Source of the DNA: a virus
Length of the DNA: 41,821 nt
Virus record (IMG/VR): IMGVR_UViG_3300008738_000499
Location: 1 to 41,821 of that record
Direction: 5' to 3' (one strand)
The position numbers and the translations under genes were made by a program. The notes under the pieces are model-generated. The model saw only the letters and a list, made by a program, of their open reading frames with translations, had not been told where the DNA came from and did no database searches. Shown here piece by piece: positions 38,680 to 41,821 of this stretch. The first letter of the stretch is position 1. The number at the start of each line of letters is the position of its first letter.

Positions 38680-40002
38680 ATGGCGCAGATCCGCATCCCC
38701 TGCTTGGTCGACAAGACCAACAAGGCCGGCATCACCAGCTGGTACTGGCAACCCAGCGCCACGCTCGCCAAGGCGGGGTGGAAGGCCGTCGCCCTGGGCA
38801 AGGACCGCGCCGCCGCCATGGGCGCCGCCGAAAAGCGCAACGAAGAGGTGGAGGCATGGAAAGCCGGCGGCGCCCGCCCGCGCGAGGTCAAGAAGCGCGA
38901 GAAGGCCGGCACCTTCGGCCACTTGCTCGCGCGCTACGAGAAGGAATTTCTCGACGCCAAGAACGACCGCGGTGAATTCATCATCGCGCGATCGACCGCG
39001 CGCACCTATCGCACCGCGCTCAAGCGCCTCAACGCCTGGGCCGGTGACTTCCCCCTGGCCTACATCACGCCGGCCCGCGTCAAGGCCCTGCGCAAGGCCA
39101 TGACGGCGCCGGAAAGCAAGGGCGGCATTGGCCACCACGCTGCCCACAGCACCCTGAAACAGGGCCGCCAGGTCTTCGCCTTTGCCGAGAGCGAGGATCT
39201 GATCGCCAAGGGCAGCAATCCTTTCGCCAGCTTCGGCTTGGCCGCACCGCCCCCGCGCGACGTGATCTGGTCGCCGGCGGCGCGCGAGGCCATGGTGCTG
39301 GCCGCCTATGAGCTGGGCATGCCCTCGATGGCGCTGGCGATCATGCTGGGCTTTGCCACCGGCCAGCGCGAGGCGGATTACCTTGCGATGACTCATCGCC
39401 ACTACGCCGCGATCCCAGAGCACAAGATGCAGCCGGAAGACTATGCCACCCTGGCCGCCCTCGCGCCCGATGGCGTGGTGCGCGGCCTGCGCGTGAAGCA
39501 GCAGAAGACCGGCGCCTGGGTAGAGGTTCCCGTCACCGGCCTTGTCCGCTGGGCGCTGGAAAGTAACATCGAAACAGCGCGCCAGTTAGGCAGCACCATG
39601 ATCATTCTGGACGACACGCGCCACATCCCGGGCGAGCCGGCCGCCACTTACGCATGGGCAACGGAATCGGCGCAGAAGGCCGGCCAGACGCGCTTTCAGC
39701 GCGATTTCGTCAGAGTGCGCGAACAGGCAATCATCGTTGCCGAATACGACAACGACAACGACCTGGCCGAAGAACTCGCGACGCTTCAATACGGTGACCT
39801 GCGCCGCACTTGCGTGGTCTATCTCGGCGAGCTGGGGCTGGACGCCCACCTGATCGCCGCGATCACCGGCCACGATATCGATGAAACGCAACGCATCCTG
39901 AAAACCTACATGCCCCGCACCACCGGCCGCGCCGCGCGCGCCATCGCGCTCGCCACCGTCCGCCAGGCGCAGGATGCCGAACGCAAGGAGCAAAGCGCAT
40001 GA
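38680..40002 (+). CDS. int: Tyrosine integrase (440 aa)
   Basis: Site-specific recombinase of the phage integrase family. An N-terminal arm-binding-like region (1-60) and a core-binding SAM-like domain (80-180) precede the catalytic domain. Visible catalytic residues are Arg230 (GQREADYL), Lys276 (KQQKTG), Arg375 (GDLRRT), His398 (ITGHD) and Tyr410 (KTYMP). The residue three places before Arg375, usually His, is Gly372 here. The ATG follows GGGAGG. No tRNA gene is adjacent, and no attachment-site repeat can be recognised from this window alone. Confidence 0.93.
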   Translation: MAQIRIPCLVDKTNKAGITSWYWQPSATLAKAGWKAVALGKDRAAAMGAAEKRNEEVEAWKAGGARPREVKKREKAGTFGHLLARYEKEFLDAKNDRGEFIIARSTARTYRTALKRLNAWAGDFPLAYITPARVKALRKAMTAPESKGGIGHHAAHSTLKQGRQVFAFAESEDLIAKGSNPFASFGLAAPPPRDVIWSPAAREAMVLAAYELGMPSMALAIMLGFATGQREADYLAMTHRHYAAIPEHKMQPEDYATLAALAPDGVVRGLRVKQQKTGAWVEVPVTGLVRWALESNIETARQLGSTMIILDDTRHIPGEPAATYAWATESAQKAGQTRFQRDFVRVREQAIIVAEYDNDNDLAEELATLQYGDLRRTCVVYLGELGLDAHLIAAITGHDIDETQRILKTYMPRTTGRAARAIALATVRQAQDAERKEQSA

Positions 40003-40235
40003 GCCGCATCACCCCCGACACCAGCCCCAAGGTGGAATGCCGCATCGAAAGCGCCGAAGGCCCGGTGCACGTCACCGTGCGCCTCGGAGGCGCGGTGCTG
40101 AAACAACTGCCGCGCATGCAGAATGGCATTCCGCCGCTGCCCGTTGGCCTGATCCATCTTACCTTGGACGAGGCCCGCGAGCTTGCCCAGGACTTGACCG
40201 ACGCGATCGAGGAGTTGGATCGTGAACTCCCCTAA
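39999..40235 (+). CDS. Small protein of unknown function after the integrase (78 aa)
   Basis: Starts in an ATGA overlap with the integrase stop. N-terminal beta-rich part (VHVTVRLGGAVLKQL) and C-terminal helix (LDEARELAQDLTDAIEELDR). Four bases overlap the convergent gene on the other strand. Not recognised; co-translation with integrase suggests linkage to recombination. Confidence 0.65.
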   Translation: MSRITPDTSPKVECRIESAEGPVHVTVRLGGAVLKQLPRMQNGIPPLPVGLIHLTLDEARELAQDLTDAIEELDRELP

Positions 40236-40588
40236 GGCAGCTTGCGAGCCTGCTGATCTTCAAGCGCGTGGCGGGTGATCGTAATCATGGCAATAAAGCT
40301 TTCCTGCGCCATCTTGTCCGGGATGTCAGCAGGTGTATCGGGGGACAGATAGGTGAACGTGTAGTTGCGATAAACATCGCGCAGCCTTCGGTAATCGCCA
40401 AAGCATTTTTCTGCTGCTGCATCCACACTAGACCGTATTGATAGTCCCTCATTTCGTTCGTTGGCGCTTTCTATCACGAGGCATAGCTGCAAAGCGTTCT
40501 GCGCCGTTTTTACCAGTTCAAATGCACGCTCACGGACTTCTGGAGGCGCAACTGGCGCAATTGCAGCAGCTAGCGCGATCCAAAACAT
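40232..40588 (-). CDS. Probable exported small protein, leftward (118 aa)
   Basis: The only leftward gene in the right end. The N-terminus MFWIALAAAIAPVAPPEV is a hydrophobic signal-like segment with a possible Ala-x-Ala-type cleavage region, followed by a polar helical domain containing two cysteines (LQLCLV, EKCFGDY). AGGGGG lies before the ATG. Its DNA is visibly less GC-rich than the flanks, suggesting a separately acquired lysogeny gene (moron). Function unknown. Confidence 0.62.
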   Translation of the reverse strand: MFWIALAAAIAPVAPPEVRERAFELVKTAQNALQLCLVIESANERNEGLSIRSSVDAAAEKCFGDYRRLRDVYRNYTFTYLSPDTPADIPDKMAQESFIAMITITRHALEDQQARKLP

Positions 40589-40599
40589 AATACCCCCTA

Positions 40600-40628
40600 T
40601 TGCCCATCGAGTCGGGCAGGACTATAGC
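40600..40628 (+). promoter_or_regulatory. Possible rightward promoter of antirepressor module 2
   Basis: TTGCCC (40600-40605), 17 bases, TATAGC (40623-40628). An inverted repeat TGCCC-N8-GGGCA (40601-40605 and 40614-40618) overlaps it. Position relative to the C4 RNA parallels the promoter of module 1, though closer. Confidence 0.45.
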
Positions 40629-40699
40629 TTGGGCCGCGCAGTAAGTCCTGCGCAGGTGATTGGCGTCACCTATGTCAAAGGCGCGGCCCGCGCCACGAT

Positions 40700-40720
40700 A
40701 CCCGTGTCAGCGGGTTTTCT
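40700..40720 (+). terminator. Intrinsic terminator-like hairpin before C4 copy 2
   Basis: ACCCG (40700-40704), a six-base loop and CGGGT (40711-40715) followed by TTTTCT. A similar position in module 1 (24550-24570) holds CATAGG-loop-CCTATG. The hairpin directly precedes the C4 RNA and may separate it from upstream transcription or be part of processing. Confidence 0.55.
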
Positions 40721-40722
40721 TA

Positions 40723-40799
40723 TGGTCGGGCGCGTTGCGAGCACCTTCGGGTGCGCCGTTTGCCTTTGAACGGTACGCCAATCGTGGCGCGTCCGGCCA
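40723..40799 (+). ncRNA. C4-type antisense RNA, copy 2
   Basis: Closing stem TGGTCGG (40723-40729) with CCGGCCA (40793-40799). Hairpin 1 is GCACC-TTCG-GGTGC (40741-40754). Hairpin 2 is CCGTT-N8-AACGG (40756-40773). Two antisense segments are perfectly complementary to downstream sites: ACGCCAAT (40775-40782) to ATTGGCGT (40805-40812), which is the exposed loop of the hairpin CACCAACA/TGTTGGTG (40798-40819); and GCCTTTGAA (40762-40770) to TTCAAAGGC (40829-40837), which covers the ribosome-binding site of the antirepressor. This is the known logic of C4 RNA in P1 and P22. Confidence 0.88.
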
Positions 40800-40844
40800 C
40801 CAACATTGGCGTGTTGGTGTCGGACCTTTTCAAAGGCGACCGAC

Positions 40845-41582
40845 ATGAGCAGTGCACTGCTATCCTACCAATTCAACGATGAACCTGTCCGCGTCACGAT
40901 GGTCGATGGTGAACCTTGGTTCATTGCAAACGACCTCTGCGCCGTGCTGGATATCCGCAACCCACGGGATGCGGTTTCCGCGCTCGATGATGACGAAGCT
41001 GGTGTCGTCATTACCGACACCAGCGGCCAGCGCCGCGAGATGAAGATCGTATCCGAGAGCGGGATGTATGCGCTGATCTTTCGTTCGCGAAAGCCGGAGG
41101 CCAAGCGGTTCCGCAAGTGGGTGACGGCCGAAGTCCTGCCCTCGATCCGCAAGACCGGCCGCTATGAACTGCCGGGGCTGGAAGAGCCGCCCGTCCAGGC
41201 GCTCGATTTCGATCCCATCCGTCTCTCGGCCGGCGCCAACGTCGTGCGCCTCGCCATGCGCCTCTATGGCCCCGTCGCCGCGCGCCGCCTCTGGCCCCAG
41301 CTCGGCCTGCCCGCCGTCCTGCCCGATGGCGAGGCCGCCCTCGATGGCGATCCCATCGCCGCGCCCCTGCGCGCCTTCCTGGCCGATCGGCAGGAAACCA
41401 CCATCCAGCAGGCCGCCGATGGCATGGGGCTTGTCGATATCGATTGGTCCACCCGCCACCGCATCGGCAAGCTGCTGCACCTCTGGGGCTGGAAGTGCCG
41501 CACCAAGAAGGTCCACCGCCGCGCCGCCCGCGTCTTCACCCGCCCCACCGATGGCGCCGTGATCGAAGGGAGCGCCGCATAA
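40845..41582 (+). CDS. Antirepressor 2, BRO-N domain protein (245 aa)
   Basis: BRO-N domain in residues about 8-110: PWFIANDLCAVLDIRNPRD, ALDDDEAGVV, IVSESGMYALIFRSRKPEA and FRKWVTAEVLPSIRKTG. The C-terminal 125 residues differ from antirepressor 1 and end in a winged-helix-like RIGKLLHLWGWKCRTKKVHR. It probably inactivates the phage repressor or a repressor of another prophage. The ribosome-binding site AAAGG, eight bases before the ATG, lies inside the segment complementary to C4 copy 2, so translation should be blocked while the RNA is made. Confidence 0.88.
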   Translation: MSSALLSYQFNDEPVRVTMVDGEPWFIANDLCAVLDIRNPRDAVSALDDDEAGVVITDTSGQRREMKIVSESGMYALIFRSRKPEAKRFRKWVTAEVLPSIRKTGRYELPGLEEPPVQALDFDPIRLSAGANVVRLAMRLYGPVAARRLWPQLGLPAVLPDGEAALDGDPIAAPLRAFLADRQETTIQQAADGMGLVDIDWSTRHRIGKLLHLWGWKCRTKKVHRRAARVFTRPTDGAVIEGSAA

Positions 41583-41821
41583 TGGCCATGATCTATTGCA
41601 GCGGCATCAATGCCAACCCAGCGATTCTCGACGCCGCCCGCCAACTGGCGATCAACAGCGACCTCGACCCCGAAACCCTCGAAAACATCCAGCAAAGGAT
41701 CAATCGCATCGCCGCGCGCCGCGTCATGGAAGGCCTGCTCAAAGACCCTGCCAACGACAGCCGCACGATGCCTCGCCACACACCACGACGCATCGGGCCC
41801 GGCGCCACGAACGACGCCTGA
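41582..41821 (+). CDS. Small protein downstream of antirepressor 2 (79 aa)
   Basis: The ATG shares a base with the antirepressor stop (TAATG), so it is translationally coupled. Helical (PAILDAARQLAINSDLDPETL, shortened here, and RINRIAARRVMEGLL) with a basic C-terminal tail. The antirepressor 1 operon also ends in one small gene, but the two small proteins show no evident similarity. Its stop is the last triplet of the window. Confidence 0.68.
   Translation: MAMIYCSGINANPAILDAARQLAINSDLDPETLENIQQRINRIAARRVMEGLLKDPANDSRTMPRHTPRRIGPGATNDA

Noticed and set aside
1-41821. tRNA genes, CRISPR arrays and insertion sequences
   Set aside because: No cloverleaf with a recognisable T-loop and acceptor stem, no regularly spaced direct repeats and no transposase motifs were seen. 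This was by eye only.
1-41821. Direct repeats marking attL and attR at the window ends
   Set aside because: The first and last about 100 bases are coding and share no obvious repeat. The true prophage borders may lie outside the window.
1-41821. T7-like RNA polymerase and DNA polymerase genes
   Set aside because: No palm-domain or polymerase motifs were found in any long frame, despite the T7-like structural genes.

Overview
The window reads as a complete or nearly complete temperate podovirus-type prophage of an alphaproteobacterium, most likely a sphingomonad (Sphingomonadales). The evidence for the host group is the high GC content, a GapR/DUF2312 homologue, and two copies of a short hairpin repeat whose translations (LRQAQPER, RPEPVEG) are characteristic of sphingomonad genomes. 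The phage type follows from T7-like morphogenesis genes together with a tyrosine integrase, a repressor switch and two antirepressor modules. No phage RNA polymerase or DNA polymerase gene is visible, so it is not a classical lytic T7 relative.

Left arm, 1-23137, all leftward: terminase small and large subunits, two small proteins, portal, Bbp19-like protein, scaffold, major capsid protein, two small probable head proteins, tail tubular proteins A and B, a GNAT protein, four internal virion proteins (one with a lytic transglycosylase domain, one with conserved membrane-proximal segments), a tailspike with a T7 fibre N-terminus and a pectate-lyase-like body, a truncated SGNH-type protein, and a lysis cassette (XhlA-like protein, zinc amidase, holin-like protein, Rz with nested Rz1). 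Most genes are coupled by ATGA or GTGA overlaps.

Centre, 23138-24689, is about 1.55 kb without a convincing gene. It holds perfect palindromes, a cluster of GTTGCA/TGCAAC motifs around an AT-rich patch, and an alternating purine-pyrimidine tract. It is a candidate origin and/or packaging site. It ends in a strong promoter, a C4-type antisense RNA and the first antirepressor gene. A 12-bp bidirectional terminator separates this module from the leftward replication operon (25490-29770: Cro-like regulator, small protein, Toprim primase-like protein, unknown protein, P-loop helicase-like ATPase).

The switch, 29768-30617, has divergent promoters with overlapping -35 boxes, a CI-like repressor, a small membrane protein and three 17-bp operators of form GTAAC-N7-GTTAC, two of them at the rightward early promoter. 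The rightward early operon, 30618-38188, encodes many tightly packed small proteins, an adenine-type methyltransferase, a DHH phosphoesterase, a GapR homologue, a cytosine-methyltransferase-like protein and a Gp49/66 family protein. An HTH protein and the integrase follow.

Right end, 40232-41821: a leftward gene for a small probably exported protein, then a second C4 RNA and second antirepressor. In this copy two antisense segments of the C4 RNA are perfectly complementary (8 and 9 nt) to a downstream hairpin loop and to the antirepressor ribosome-binding site. The first copy has different stems and a different target that still pairs. The phage therefore appears to carry two distinct, possibly independent, C4/antirepressor circuits, which is the most unusual feature of the window.
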